A stretch of 64,000 bases of DNA from Streptomyces odontomachi (GCF_024435355.1 NZ_JAMJWG010000008.1:186001-250000); one strand, 5' to 3'. Shown: positions 36,173 through 46,445, counted from the first letter of the stretch. Notes: generated by a model not told the origin, from the sequence alone. A program made the numbers and translations.

Positions 36173-37590
36173 GCCTCGCTCACCACCGGGTGCGTCGCAG
36201 GTGCGCCCGTGGTGTCCCTGGGCGCGCGTTCCCCGACCGCGTGCGGCGCGACCGGCTCGGCGACCGGCTCCGCGAGGTGGTCGGCCCACCTGCGCAGCAG
36301 CTCGCGCTGGTTGTACTCGCCGTATCCGGTGTGGGCGGTGCCGGGCCCGGCGAACTGCTCGGGGGTGAGCGCGGGGACGACCTCCGTACCGTCGGCGAGG
36401 ATGCCCATCCGGCTGTTCAGCAGCAGCCGGCGGGCCATCGCACCGGCCGCCGTGTTGGTCAGCGAGACCCAGTTCTCCACGTCGTCCTGCTCGAACATGC
36501 CGGTCGAGCCGAAGCACATCAGATACGCCTTGTACGACAGCTCCTTGAACTCCTGGGGAGCCTCGGCGTCGACGGCGAACCAGGACAGCACCTCCGTCTC
36601 GTCCCGGCTGATCGGCTGCCACTGGCGCAGCGAGATGAAGGGCAGCACGTCGTCGCTGTCGGCCACCCGCGGCCAGTTGTGCACCAGGCTGAGGTTGGGG
36701 AAGACGGAGGCGGCCGAGATCATGAAGCCGTCCTCGCCGACCACCCTCAGCTGCCCGGCCGACCAGGACGCCTTCATGCGCTCGATCATCTCGTCCGGGT
36801 AGCCCACGTACCGCAGGCGTTCCTCCAGGCCGCCCGGTGGCAGCTTGTACGTGGTGCCGCCGCCGTTGCCGGCCCAGTAGGTGCAGCCGTCCTTGCGCTT
36901 CTCGGCCTTCGGCTCGCGGAACAGGCCGATCTCGACGACGCTCGTGTGGGTCTGCGGGGTGTGGTACATGTCGCCCGCGAAGTTCTCCGCGCCGATCTTC
37001 CAGTTGGCCTTCACCCGCCAGCGCTGCGGGCCGCGCAGCTCGATGCCGCTGGGGCTCTGCCGGGTGTAGTAGTCCAGGTAGAAGCGGAAGTCGCCCAGGT
37101 AGTCGGCGAGCGACGGGGCCTGCGGGTCCATGCTGAGGAAGATCAGGCCGTTGTAGGTGTCCAGGTTCGGCGCGGGCAGCAGCCGCTGGCCCTTGCGCCG
37201 GAAACCGGCCTCGCCACCGTAGGCGTCCTGGTGGAAGGGCAGGCCCACGATGCGCCCGTCGTTGCGGTACGACCAGCCGTGGTACGGGCAGCGGAAGTGC
37301 GAGGCATTACCCATTTCCGCACGACAGACCTGCATGCCGCGGTGCAGACACATATTGAAGTGGGCGTGGATCCGGCCCTGCTCGTCCCTGGCGATGATGA
37401 ACGAGTCCTCGAGGACCCGCCGCACGACGTAGTCGCCCGCCTGCGGAATCTCCGACTCGTGCCCCACGAACAGCCAGGCACGGCTGAAAAGACGCTCCTT
37501 CTCCAGCTCGAAGATCTCCTGGTCGTTGTAGATGTGCGCGGGGATCATCCCTTGGCGCACCTGCTCCAACACCTCGGCGTGACCCGACAT
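36169..37590 (-). CDS. Rieske non-heme iron dioxygenase large (alpha) subunit, phthalate 3,4-dioxygenase-like
   Basis: 473-residue catalytic subunit. Rieske cluster ligands Cys81 and His83 (MCLHRG) and Cys101 and His104 (CPYHGW). The mononuclear iron site follows: bridging Asp207 and ligands His210 and His215 in ENFAGDMYHTPQTH. It adds O2 across an aromatic ring. The downstream order (small subunit, extra protein, dehydrogenase, 3Fe-4S ferredoxin, reductase, class II aldolase-type decarboxylase) matches pht/pad operons, which makes phthalate or a related aromatic acid the best guess. The start at 37590 follows AAAGGG. Confidence 0.88.
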   Translation of the reverse strand: MSGHAEVLEQVRQGMIPAHIYNDQEIFELEKERLFSRAWLFVGHESEIPQAGDYVVRRVLEDSFIIARDEQGRIHAHFNMCLHRGMQVCRAEMGNASHFRCPYHGWSYRNDGRIVGLPFHQDAYGGEAGFRRKGQRLLPAPNLDTYNGLIFLSMDPQAPSLADYLGDFRFYLDYYTRQSPSGIELRGPQRWRVKANWKIGAENFAGDMYHTPQTHTSVVEIGLFREPKAEKRKDGCTYWAGNGGGTTYKLPPGGLEERLRYVGYPDEMIERMKASWSAGQLRVVGEDGFMISAASVFPNLSLVHNWPRVADSDDVLPFISLRQWQPISRDETEVLSWFAVDAEAPQEFKELSYKAYLMCFGSTGMFEQDDVENWVSLTNTAAGAMARRLLLNSRMGILADGTEVVPALTPEQFAGPGTAHTGYGEYNQRELLRRWADHLAEPVAEPVAPHAVGERAPRDTTGAPATHPVVSEA

Positions 37591-37715
37591 CACGACCCTT
37601 TCGTAGTACGCCTGCCGAAGAGACCTCCGAAGGACTGGTCGACGGCTCGGCCGACGACCCGGCGGCAATCCCGCCGACCATCCGGTTCGGAGTTTTTCTC
37701 CTGTACAGATTCTTT

Positions 37716-37730
37716 CTCTGCTAAGTAGAG
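37716..37730. promoter_or_regulatory. near-palindrome between transporter and dioxygenase genes, possible IclR box
   Basis: CTCTGCTAAGTAGAG is symmetric at 12 of 15 positions and resembles the stronger palindromes at 42588 and 42761 around a shared TCTGCT centre. It lies in the only AT-rich stretch of the 174-base gap between the two halves of the catabolic locus, where an internal promoter would be expected. Confidence 0.4.
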
Positions 37731-37764
37731 CAATCGGGGGGCGGCCCCGTCAACCGCTCCCTGG

Positions 37765-38681
37765 TCACACGTCGAGCCGGTCAAGACCCGCCGGCAACCG
37801 CCGGGGCGCGGTGGCCCCCGTGCCGTCGGCACCGTCCCCGTCCGCGCCGTCCGGGTCCGCGTCACCGCCGTCACCGCCGTCCCGGCCGCCCGCGCCCATG
37901 CCCAGGTAGTGCCGGCTGACGTCGTCGTCGTGCAGCAGTTCCGCTGCCGGGGCGCTGTGGGTGAGCACGCCGTTGGCGAGCACGACACCCCGGTCGGCGG
38001 TGCGCAGCGCCGCCCTGGCGTTCTGTTCCGCGAGGACGACGGTCATGCCGTCGCGCGCCAGCTCGGCGACCACGTCGAGGATCTGGGTGACGTAGGCGGG
38101 CGCGAGGCCGAGTGACGGCTCGTCGAGCAGCAGGATCCGCGGCTCCCCCATCAGGGCCCTGCCGATGGCGACCATCTGCTGCTGGCCGCCGGAGAGCATG
38201 CCGGCCCTGCGGTCGGCGAAGTCGGCGAGGATCGGGAAGAGCGCGTGGACGCGCTCGAACTTCGCCCGGGTCGCCGTGCCGTCCCGGTCGCGGCCCAGCC
38301 GGTGGCAGCCCATCAGCAGGTTCTCGGACACCGTCAGGTCCGTGAAGAGCTGGCGGCCCTCCGGCACCAGGCACAGGCCGCGGCGCGCCACCTCGTGCGC
38401 GGGCCGGCGCGTGGTGTCCTCGTCGAAGATCCGGATGGTGCCGCTGCGGGGTGCGCGCAGTCCCGCCAGGGCGCGCAGGAACGTGGACTTCCCGGCGCCG
38501 TTGGCTCCTATGAGGGCCAGCACGTCGCCCTCGACGACCCGGCAGGAGACGTCCCGCAGGGCGCGCGTGGCGCCGTAGCGCACCTCGATCCCGTCCACGT
38601 CCACGACCACCCGGCCACCGCCGCCCGAGCCCGACCCCGTACCGCTCACCCGGCCCACACCGCTCACCTCACCCGTAGCAC

Positions 38682-38685
<4 letters not shown>
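37765..38685 (-). CDS. branched-chain-type ABC transporter ATPase (LivF-like)
   Basis: 306 residues. Walker A GANGAGKS (near 60), signature LSGGQQQMVAIGRALM, Walker B ILLLDEPSLGLAP and LAEQN of the LivF class. The N-terminal 25 residues (Gly/Ser-rich) and C-terminal 40 residues (Asp/Gly-rich) are unusual extensions. The GTG start overlaps the stop of the LivG-like gene by GTGA. Confidence 0.92.
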
Positions 38686-39499
<814 letters not shown>

Positions 39500-39503
<4 letters not shown>

Positions 39504-40525
39504 CGGGTGCTCCTTCGGGTGATGAGCGCGGTGCCGAGCGCCTTGGCCGTCCCCCACAGGCCGCGCGGGAAATAGGTCATGACGACGATCAGGACGACGC
39601 CCGCGACCAGCGGCTCCCACCGGGAGAACGTCTGCCCCGCCTGGGGCAGCCCTTGCAGCACGAGGGCGCCGAGCAGCGGGCCCACGAGGGTGCGCGAGCC
39701 ACCCAGCGCGAGCATGATCACGACGCTGAAGGCGACGGTCACGCTGATCACGTCGGGCGACACGAAGCGCAGGTAGAAGGCGTAGAGGCTGCCGGCGACC
39801 GAGGCGAGGACGGCGGAGGCGACGAAGGCCCGGGTCTTGTAGGCGGCGCTGTCGATGCCGAGCATCGAGGCCGCCGGGGTGTCCGCCGCCACCGCCGTCA
39901 GGGCGCGCCCGGTCTGCCCGCGCTGCACGCCCGCGACGAACCAGGCCCCGGCGGCGCAGACCACCAGCAGGACGTAGTAGTTGGCCCGGTCGGTGAAGAC
40001 GGTCCAGCCGCCCAGCTGGAGGCTCGGCACGGCGACCAGACCCGAGGGCCCGCCGGTGAGGTCGACGAGGCCGGTGGCCAGCGCCTCGGTGATCACCGCG
40101 AGGCCGAGCGTGGCGAGCGCCAGGTAGTAGCCGCGCAGCCGCAGCAGCGTGCCGCCGAGCAGCGCCGCCACGAGGGCGCTGACCAGGGCCATGACGACGG
40201 TGGCGAGCGTGGTGGGCCAGTGCAGCCGCAGGGTGAGCAGGCCGGCGCCGTACCCGCCGAGCGCCATGAACAGCGTCTGCCCGAGCGAGACCTGGCCGGC
40301 CAGCCCGGTGAGCAGGTTGAGGCCCAGCACGACGAGGAAGAAGATGCCGACCACGACGAGCAGTCCGGTCCAGCCGGGCACCAGGAACGGCAGCGCGGCC
40401 GCCACGACCAGCGCGGCGCCGGCCGCGACCGCGCGCCCCGGCCCCCGCCGAACTTCCTTCCCGTTGCCCGCGGTGGCCGCCGGTTCACCGGCGAGCGGCC
40501 CGGGGGTGGTTCGTACGGCAGTCAT
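39500..40525 (-). CDS. branched-chain-type ABC transporter permease (LivM-like)
   Basis: 341 residues with about nine membrane segments beginning near residue 35 (AVAAGAALVVAAALPFLV), the LivM-type motif GLAGQVSLGQTLFMALGGY and the cytoplasmic loop RGQTGRALTAVAADTPAASMLGI. Overlaps its neighbours by ATGA on both sides. Confidence 0.93.
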
Positions 40526-41400
40526 CGGCGCACCTCACTCGGCCTGCCGAGCATCCCGCTCGGGCGGAACAGCAATACGGTGATCAGCGCGCCGATGGCC
40601 ACCACCTCGGCCAGTTCGCTGCTGATGTAGCGGCCGAAGACGGCCTGGAGCAGACCGAGTACGAGGCCGCCGACGACGGCACCCGCGGTGCTGCCGAGCC
40701 CTCCGGCGACCGCCGCGACGAACCCGGCCACCGCATACGGCGTGACCGTGCTGAACTGGAGGAACGTCACCGGGATCACGGTCGTCCCGGCCAGCGCCGC
40801 CATCGCGCCGGCGAGGCTGAAGGCGATCAGCCGCACCCGGTCCACGTTCACCCCGAGCAGCGCGGCGGCCTGCGGGTTGTTCGCGGTGGCCCGCATCACC
40901 ATGCCGAGCCGGGTGCGGTGCAGCAGCGCCCACAGGGTGACCACGGACAGCGCCAGGACCCCGATGATCCACAGGTACTGGGAGGCGATCCGCACCCCCG
41001 CGACCTCGGTGGTGCTGTCCGGTGGGAACGGCCGCATGGTGTACGGGAGGTTGCCCCACACCAGCAGCAGGAAGCCGCCGATGGCCTGGAGCAGCCCCAC
41101 CGTGACCAGCAGCATCCGGTCCGGCGTGGTACGCCGGGAACCGGGCAGGATGATCAACCGGTCCACCGCGGCACCGCCGGCCGCGAACCCGACGACCACG
41201 ATCGCGGCCACCGCGAGCGGCGCGAGGCCGGTGTGCTGCTGAAGCGAGACCGCGGTGAGCGCGGCCAGCACCACGAAGCCGCCCTGGGCGAGGTTGATCA
41301 CCCGGCTGATCGAGTAGACCAGCGTCATGCCGAGCGCGATCAGGGCGTAGACACACCCGTCGACCAGCCCGGACAGCACGATCTGAAACGTGTCCGACAC
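40522..41400 (-). CDS. branched-chain-type ABC transporter permease (LivH-like)
   Basis: 292 residues, about eight membrane segments: QIVLSGLVDGCVYALIALGMTLVYSISRVINLAQGGF is the LivH signature start, and RTRLGMVMRATANNPQAAALLGVNVDRV the cytoplasmic EAA-like loop. The GTG at 41400 is 11 bases from the binding-protein stop. Confidence 0.93.
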   Translation of the reverse strand: MSDTFQIVLSGLVDGCVYALIALGMTLVYSISRVINLAQGGFVVLAALTAVSLQQHTGLAPLAVAAIVVVGFAAGGAAVDRLIILPGSRRTTPDRMLLVTVGLLQAIGGFLLLVWGNLPYTMRPFPPDSTTEVAGVRIASQYLWIIGVLALSVVTLWALLHRTRLGMVMRATANNPQAAALLGVNVDRVRLIAFSLAGAMAALAGTTVIPVTFLQFSTVTPYAVAGFVAAVAGGLGSTAGAVVGGLVLGLLQAVFGRYISSELAEVVAIGALITVLLFRPSGMLGRPSEVRR

Positions 41401-41410
41401 AGCGTCGTCC

Positions 41411-42574
41411 CTACTTTCCCGCGTACGTGAAGCCGCCTCTGCCGGCGCGCACCACGGCCACGTCGTCGATGGTGAGACCGCGGTGGTCGGCCGGGCCGAA
41501 GGTGTAGGTGCCGAGCACGCCCGGTACGTCCCGCAGCCGGGTGAGCTCCTTGACGGCGTCCTCCCGGTCGCCGTCCGCATGCTCGAGGGCCCGGGCGACG
41601 AGCATCACCGCGTCGTACGCCACCCCGGGACCGAAGTCGGGTGACTCGCCGAAGCGGGCGCGGTAGGCGTGCTGGTAGGAGCGGACCCGGGCGGCGGAGC
41701 CGGCGTCTGAGCCGCTGGCCTGGTCTCCCCAGAAGTCGCGGGTGGCCGGGATCAGCAGGGTCTTCGGCGCGTAGTCCGCGATGCGCCCAAGGAAGGTGTA
41801 GGTCAGGTTGGCGTCGGTGGTGGCCACCGGCAGCGTGCTGCCCGCCTGGGCGAGTCCCTTGAACGCCACGCCGGCCGCCGCCCCGCTGGCCCACACCACC
41901 AGCGCCTGCGGTCGGCCCGCGCGTGCGGCCTGCAACTGGGGCGTGACCGAGATGGCGTTCGGGTCGTAGCCCGCCGCACCGGTCAGGTGCATCCCGGGCA
42001 CCTTGCGCACCGCCTCGCGTACCGCGTGCGCGCCGTCCAGGCCGCTGGCGTCGGTGGTGTTCAGCAGGCCGATGCGGGTGACGCCGCGCCGGTGCCAGTA
42101 GTCGACGAGCCGGTCGGCGAGCGCCTCGGTGTCGGCGCTCGCCGACCAGGTGGTGGAGTCCGGGGTGGGGCGGATGCCGGGCGAGAGGCAGTAGTCGATC
42201 TGGTGGCCGCTGGTGGCGAGCGGGGCGACCGCGTTACACGAACCGGCCACCGACGGGCCGACGATCGCGCCGGTCTGCCCCAGCATCTTCCGCGCCGCGA
42301 GCACCGCCTGCGCCGGATTGCTCTGGTCGTCGGCGGTGCGCAGGGTGAGCCGGTGGCCGTTCACGCCACCGCGTGCGTTGAGCTGCGCCACCGCGAGTTG
42401 TGCACCGCGTAGCTCGCCGACGCCCAGCTGGCTGGCGCTGCCGGTCTGGCTGGTGACCAGCCCGATGGTGTACGGGTCGCCGCTGCTCGCCGACACCCCG
42501 CCCCCGCAGGCCGAGCACAGGGCGACCAGGGCGGCAACCGCGGCGGCGCCGGTGACTCGACTCGGCCACTGCAT
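41411..42574 (-). CDS. branched-chain-type ABC transporter substrate-binding lipoprotein
   Basis: 387 residues; periplasmic-binding-protein type 1 fold anchored as a lipoprotein. The signal is MQWPSRVTGAAAVAALVAL with the lipidated Cys probably Cys23 (CSAC). It then shows GLVTSQTGSASQLGVGELRGAQLAVAQLNARGG and AAVGPSVAGSCNAVAPL-like elements of aromatic or amino-acid receptors. It is the first gene of the long minus-strand operon, so substrate capture is controlled together with catabolism. The well-formed promoter at 42614 serves it. Confidence 0.9.
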   Translation of the reverse strand: MQWPSRVTGAAAVAALVALCSACGGGVSASSGDPYTIGLVTSQTGSASQLGVGELRGAQLAVAQLNARGGVNGHRLTLRTADDQSNPAQAVLAARKMLGQTGAIVGPSVAGSCNAVAPLATSGHQIDYCLSPGIRPTPDSTTWSASADTEALADRLVDYWHRRGVTRIGLLNTTDASGLDGAHAVREAVRKVPGMHLTGAAGYDPNAISVTPQLQAARAGRPQALVVWASGAAAGVAFKGLAQAGSTLPVATTDANLTYTFLGRIADYAPKTLLIPATRDFWGDQASGSDAGSAARVRSYQHAYRARFGESPDFGPGVAYDAVMLVARALEHADGDREDAVKELTRLRDVPGVLGTYTFGPADHRGLTIDDVAVVRAGRGGFTYAGK

Positions 42575-42587
42575 GCCATCAGCCCTC

Positions 42588-42603
42588 TCTTCTGCTTTGA
42601 AGA
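42588..42603. promoter_or_regulatory. candidate IclR operator in front of the transport/catabolic operon
   Basis: TCTTC-TGCTTT-GAAGA, perfect 5-base arms, between the predicted transcription start (about 42607) and the ribosome site of the binding-protein gene. Nearly identical to the site at 42761 (16 of 18 bases over the extended palindrome). Confidence 0.6.
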
Positions 42604-42613
42604 ATTGAGCTCT

Positions 42614-42642
42614 GTTCTACAGTGGCCCCCGAAACTCGTCAA
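42614..42642 (-). promoter_or_regulatory. strong vegetative promoter of the aromatic uptake/catabolic operon
   Basis: On the minus strand TTGACG (42637-42642), a 17-base spacer and TAGAAC (42614-42619), an almost ideal principal sigma-factor promoter. The operator-like palindrome lies just downstream of it, as expected for repression. Confidence 0.75.
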
Positions 42643-42760
42643 TAGCCGGAAGCAACGACTCCGGTCCCAGGTCACACCGCTGATCCTGGCATCCGGCCAG
42701 GGTGAGCGCGCAAGGGCGAGGCATCACAAGCCGTCACGATCCGGCCCGCCGCATCCCCTA

Positions 42761-42778
42761 TTCTTCTGCTATGAAGAA
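42761..42778. promoter_or_regulatory. candidate IclR operator overlapping the iclR start codon
   Basis: TTCTTC-TGCTAT-GAAGAA, perfect 6-base arms. It overlaps a TATTCT -10-like hexamer (42759-42764) and the ATG at 42771, so the iclR transcript would be leaderless and autorepressed. Confidence 0.6.
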
Positions 42779-43565
42779 GACCGAGGAGCCCACACCGTCC
42801 ATCGGTGGCCCGGCGCCCCAGTACCCGATCGAGTCGGTCGACAACGCGCTCAAGATCCTGCTGCTGCTCGGCGAGCGGAGCGAGCTACGGCTGACCGAGG
42901 TGGCCCACTACCTCGGGGTGGCCACCTCGACGGCCCACCGGCTGCTCGCGATGCTGCACTACCGCGGCTTCATCCGGCAGGCGGAGCGCGGCAAGGCCTA
43001 TGTGGCGGGCGGCGCGCTCACCGGTGTCGCCTTCTCGATCCTGCAACGCTTCGACGTGCGCGACGCCCTGCGCCCGTTCCTGGAACGGCTCAACACCGAG
43101 CTGACCGAGACCGTCCACCTGGGCATCCTGGACGGCACGACGGTGCGCTTCATCGACTCGATCGAGAGCCCGCGCGCGGTGCGCGTGGCCTCACGCCTCG
43201 GCCAGTCGATGCCCGCGCACTGCACCTCGACCGGCAAGGCGATGCTCTCCCAGCTGTCCACCGACGACCTGTACCGGCTCTACCCCGACGAGGAGTTGCC
43301 GGGCCTGACCGCCAACTCCATCCGGCTCCGCTCCGAGCTGGAGCACGAGGTCGAGGTCGCCCGCCGGCTCGGCTACGCCACCAGCCAGGAGGAGAGCGAG
43401 GAAGGCGTCGGCTCGGTGGCCGTCGCGTTCCCGGCCCGGCGGGCGCCCGTGCAGATGGCCATCAACGTCTCGCTTCCCGTCAGCCGTATGACCCGCACGG
43501 ATCTGCGCCGCATGAGCGACCTGCTGCGGTCGACGGTGGACGAGGCGGTGGAGGTACTGCACTGA
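42771..43565 (+). CDS. IclR-family transcriptional regulator
   Basis: 264 residues. Winged helix at about 22-85 (YPIESVDNALKILLLLG, LTEVAHYLGVATSTAHRLLAMLHYRGFI), then the IclR effector-binding domain with VHLGILDGTTVRFIDSIESPRAVR, PAHCTSTGKAMLS and SVAVAFPARRAPVQMAINVSLP. It is divergent from the transporter/dioxygenase operon and presumably its regulator, as the IclR-type PhtR is in phthalate operons. The start MKKTEEPT is favoured because the operator and -10 sit directly at it; an ATG at 42702 lacks support. Confidence 0.92.
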   Translation: MKKTEEPTPSIGGPAPQYPIESVDNALKILLLLGERSELRLTEVAHYLGVATSTAHRLLAMLHYRGFIRQAERGKAYVAGGALTGVAFSILQRFDVRDALRPFLERLNTELTETVHLGILDGTTVRFIDSIESPRAVRVASRLGQSMPAHCTSTGKAMLSQLSTDDLYRLYPDEELPGLTANSIRLRSELEHEVEVARRLGYATSQEESEEGVGSVAVAFPARRAPVQMAINVSLPVSRMTRTDLRRMSDLLRSTVDEAVEVLH

Positions 43566-43629
43566 GGCGTGCCTGTGCGGCTGCGCCGCGGGCTCGCCCC
43601 GCCACGGTCCGGGCTGCCCCTCTGGGCCG

Positions 43630-43760
43630 GTGGCGACCTGACGGTTTCGTCGTAGCTGGTCGCTCCCCCGCTGCCTTAAGGGCGTGGGAGGTACCCCCAT
43701 CCCCGCGCCCCTTAGTGGGGCGCTGCGCGCCCCATCCAGGGCGCGGGGGCTGTATTGCTG
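43630..43760. repeat. Streptomyces intergenic repeat, copy C
   Basis: Contains the GACCTGACGGTTTCGTCGTA module seen before copy A, the CTCCCCCGCTGCCTTAAGGG hairpin module seen in copy B, and short GGGGCGC inverted repeats. It lies between the convergent iclR and AI-2E-family genes. Confidence 0.75.
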
Positions 43761-43767
43761 ACTCCCC

Positions 43768-45219
43768 CTACGCCCCCTTGTCCTGCGTCCCCCTGGACTC
43801 CCCCGTATCGGCGGTCCCGAGTGCGCCCGCGGGCGTGGTGGAGGCGACGCCTGCGGTCCCCAGCGTCGCGGTTCCGGGAGCCGGGCCCGTTACCGCTGGT
43901 GTGCCGGGTTCCGGGTGCCCCTGTTCTCCCGTGGAACCCGCCGCCGTCCGTTGCAGGGCCGTGCCCTGCCCGTACGCCCGGAGGTAGCCGACCACCGTGT
44001 TGGTGACCGCGACCAGCGGTACCGCCACCACCGCGCCGCCGATACCGGCGACCAGGCCGCCGGCGGCCACCGACAGCACCACGGCGAGCGGGTGCACGCG
44101 CACCGCGCGCCCCAGGATGAACGGCTGGAGGATGTGGCCCTCGATCTGCTGCACGGCGAGCACCACCACCAGCACCATCACGGCCGTGAACACGCCCTGC
44201 GTCACCAGCGCCACGACCACCGCGAGCGCTCCGGAGACGACCGCCCCGACCAGCGGGACGAAGGCGAACAGGAAGATGAAGACGGCCAGCGGCACCGCCA
44301 TCGGCACCCCGAGGAAGAAGATTCCGAGGCCGATGAAGATGGCGTCGATGAGGGCGACGATCACCGTGCCGCGCACATAAGCGGTGAGGGTGCGCCAGGC
44401 GCGCGGGCCGGCGCCCGCGATACCGGGCCGCGCCGGGGCCGGGACCAGCTTGAGCGTCCACTCCCAGATGCGCCGGCCGTCGTAGAGCAGGAACAGCGTC
44501 GAGAAGACCGTCAACAGGATGCCGGTGAGCGCCTCCACGATCACCGTGACGCCTTCGAGCCCGGCACTGGTGATCTGGTCGGTGTTGGCCCCGATGGCGT
44601 CGCGCAGGCTCTGCGCGATGTCGTTGATCTGCTTGTCGGTGACGTGGAAGGGGCTGTTCAGCAGCCAGTTGCGCAGGTCGTCGATGCCGTTCTGGATCTG
44701 GGTGGAGAGGTTGTCCAGGTTCTCCGTGACCTGCCAGACCACGAACCAGCCGACCAGCCCTATGACGACGAACCCGGAGATCGCGGTGAGCGCGGCGGCC
44801 AGACCGCGCGGCAGTCCGATACGGCGCAACCGGGCGACCGTGGGTTGCATCAGCGCGGTGATCAGCAGCGCGGCGACGAAGGCCAGCACCACCAGCTGGA
44901 CGGCACTGATGATCTTTATGACCACCCAGAGCGCACCGGCCAGGATGAGCAGCCGCCAGGCGGCCTCGGCCGCCACGCGCATGCCCCAGGGCACGGCCGC
45001 CTTCGGGTCCGGCCGCGGTGGCACGGCGGGCGCGTACGTCGGAGGTGGCGGGACATGGCCGGGCGGCGCGTCCTGGGGCGCTCCGGCGGGGGCGTCGGGC
45101 ACGTCGGACAGATGCTGCTCGTCGGCACGTTCGGCGGCTGCGCGCCGCTCGCTCAACCGCTGGCCGACCACGGTGAGTCCGGCGCCGAGCCGATCGGCCC
45201 ACCCGCGCGCTCGCGACAT
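43768..45219 (-). CDS. AI-2E family transporter (YdiK/PerM-like)
   Basis: 483-residue membrane protein with about eight membrane segments between residues 85 and 425: AWRLLILAGALWVVIKIISAVQLVVLAFVAALLITAL, GFVVIGLVGWFVVWQV, then the paired C-terminal helices VPLAVFIFLFAFVPLVGAVVSGALAVVVALV and IEGHILQPFILGRAVRVHPLAVVLSVAAGG, the family signature. The cytoplasmic N-terminus is Pro/Ala-rich and the C-terminus Gly/Thr-rich. Export substrate unknown. The start at 45219 has GAGGA upstream. Confidence 0.92.
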   Translation of the reverse strand: MSRARGWADRLGAGLTVVGQRLSERRAAAERADEQHLSDVPDAPAGAPQDAPPGHVPPPPTYAPAVPPRPDPKAAVPWGMRVAAEAAWRLLILAGALWVVIKIISAVQLVVLAFVAALLITALMQPTVARLRRIGLPRGLAAALTAISGFVVIGLVGWFVVWQVTENLDNLSTQIQNGIDDLRNWLLNSPFHVTDKQINDIAQSLRDAIGANTDQITSAGLEGVTVIVEALTGILLTVFSTLFLLYDGRRIWEWTLKLVPAPARPGIAGAGPRAWRTLTAYVRGTVIVALIDAIFIGLGIFFLGVPMAVPLAVFIFLFAFVPLVGAVVSGALAVVVALVTQGVFTAVMVLVVVLAVQQIEGHILQPFILGRAVRVHPLAVVLSVAAGGLVAGIGGAVVAVPLVAVTNTVVGYLRAYGQGTALQRTAAGSTGEQGHPEPGTPAVTGPAPGTATLGTAGVASTTPAGALGTADTGESRGTQDKGA

Positions 45220-45316
45220 GTTCCTCGTCCCCTCCCCCTGTTGCCCTACCCCTCGCGTCCCCCGTGCGCGCCCCTGCATGCCGGCTGGCCGGGCACCGGG
45301 GTACGACCGTACAGGG

Positions 45317-45353
45317 CCGAAGCCCCCCACCGTAGGACGGTGAGGGGCTTCGG
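45317..45353 (-). terminator. strong hairpin after the lytic-enzyme gene
   Basis: Long, nearly perfect stem CCGAAGCCCC...GGGGCTTCGG with inner CACCG/CGGTG pairing and a short loop, 55 bases past the stop of the gene at 45408. Confidence 0.85.
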
Positions 45354-45407
45354 AAGGTTGAGCGGGTCGGACCGTCGGTCCGGATCCGGGTGGGGTCCGG
45401 GCTTCGG

Positions 45408-46100
45408 TCAGTACCAGTGATTGGCCTGCCAGAAGGACCAGGCGCCGCACGGGCTGTCGTAGCGGCCGTCCATGTAACTGAGGCCCCACTTTATCTGGGT
45501 GGCCGGGTTGGTCTGCCAGTCGGCGCCGGCGGACGACATCTTGGAGCCGGGCAGTGCCTGGAAGAGGCCGTAGGCGCCGGACGAGGCGTTGACGGCACGG
45601 TAGTTCCAGCCGGACTCGTGGCTCACGATGTTGCTGAAGCACTGGAACTGGTCGGCGGGGACCATCTGCCGCGCGATGGCCTGCACCTGCGCGGTGGTGT
45701 ACGAGCTCTGGGTGGAGAAGCTGGACGCGTCGCGGGTGGCCGACCGGCTGGCGGCCTCCTTGCGCTCCTTGGCGTCCTTGGCCGCCTTCTCCGCGGCCTG
45801 CTGCTTGTCCACGGCGGACTTGGCGGCTGCCTTGCGGGCCGCTTCCTCAGCGGACTTCTTCGCGGTGGCGCTCGCTGCGTCAGCCTGCGCGGTGGCCTGC
45901 TGTGCCAGCGAGGACGCCTGCACCTGAGCCTGCTGCCCTGCGGGGATGTCAGCGAGGAGTGTCGCGTCGCCTGCCGCCGCCTCAGTGGTGCCATTGGCGG
46001 CGTGCTGCGGGCTGCCTGAGGCAACACCCACGACGGCTCCGACAGTGGTGACCGCGGTAGCGGACGCCACCGCGAATCCCCGGACCGAAATCCGGCTCAC
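45408..46100 (-). CDS. secreted SLT-type lytic transglycosylase
   Basis: 230 residues. Signal peptide VSRISVRGFAVASATAVTTVGAVVGVASG, then an Ala/Lys/Glu-rich coiled coil (about 50-125, containing QAAEKAAKDAKERKEAAS), and a C-terminal lysozyme-like domain (about 140-230): catalytic Glu in SNIVSHESGWNYRAVNASSGAYGLFQALPG, ending GAWSFWQANHWY. It cleaves or remodels peptidoglycan. The GTG at 46100 follows GGAAGGA; an ATG at 46118 is the alternative. The 5' region is about 420 bases to the previous gene. Confidence 0.9.
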   Translation of the reverse strand: MSRISVRGFAVASATAVTTVGAVVGVASGSPQHAANGTTEAAAGDATLLADIPAGQQAQVQASSLAQQATAQADAASATAKKSAEEAARKAAAKSAVDKQQAAEKAAKDAKERKEAASRSATRDASSFSTQSSYTTAQVQAIARQMVPADQFQCFSNIVSHESGWNYRAVNASSGAYGLFQALPGSKMSSAGADWQTNPATQIKWGLSYMDGRYDSPCGAWSFWQANHWY

Positions 46101-46258
46101 ACGTTTTCCTTCCAGCATCGCCCGCCAGGTGACCCCCGCGGACGCAATCGTGCCCCTGGCACTGGCCTCCCAACTGCGGGTCACGGGAAGCACGGGCCCG
46201 GTGGGCAGCCTCCCGAGGGGAAGCGCCGCGTGGTGCTCGGGCGGCATACGACGGTCTC

Positions 46259-46287
46259 TATGTAGTTCTGTGAAGCACTACGCCCAA
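46259..46287 (-). promoter_or_regulatory. candidate promoter of the lytic transglycosylase gene
   Basis: Minus strand TTGGGC, exactly 17 bases, TACATA. The leader would be about 150 bases. The spacer contains a GTAGT...ACTAC inverted repeat. Confidence 0.45.
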
Positions 46288-46387
46288 CGAGATGTGGGAC
46301 CGCTGGGGTTACGCAAGTGTCGTATGCGGGGCCTGACAGGACCCAGACTCTGCCGTAGCGGGGCGGGGCAAGGCAATTCTGCGAGCC

Positions 46388-46403
46388 GTGTGAAAGCTCA
46401 CAC
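46388..46403. promoter_or_regulatory. CRP-like palindrome upstream of the lytic transglycosylase gene
   Basis: GTGTGA-AAGC-TCACAC, perfect 6-base arms. It resembles the GTG-N-CAC half-site pattern bound by Streptomyces Crp, which is known to control some resuscitation and wall-lytic genes, but the central gap is 4 rather than 6 bases. It lies about 100 bases upstream of the promoter candidate. Confidence 0.45.
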
Positions 46404-46445
46404 CTTGTTTGACTCTTAAGACTTTCGGAAATACCCGTACGCGCC

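Noticed and set aside
46101..46445. Possible c-di-AMP (ydaO-type) riboswitch before the lytic transglycosylase gene
   Set aside because: Such riboswitches precede similar genes in Streptomyces, but the conserved GGGGAGG/GAAUC-type core elements were not found on the minus strand here.
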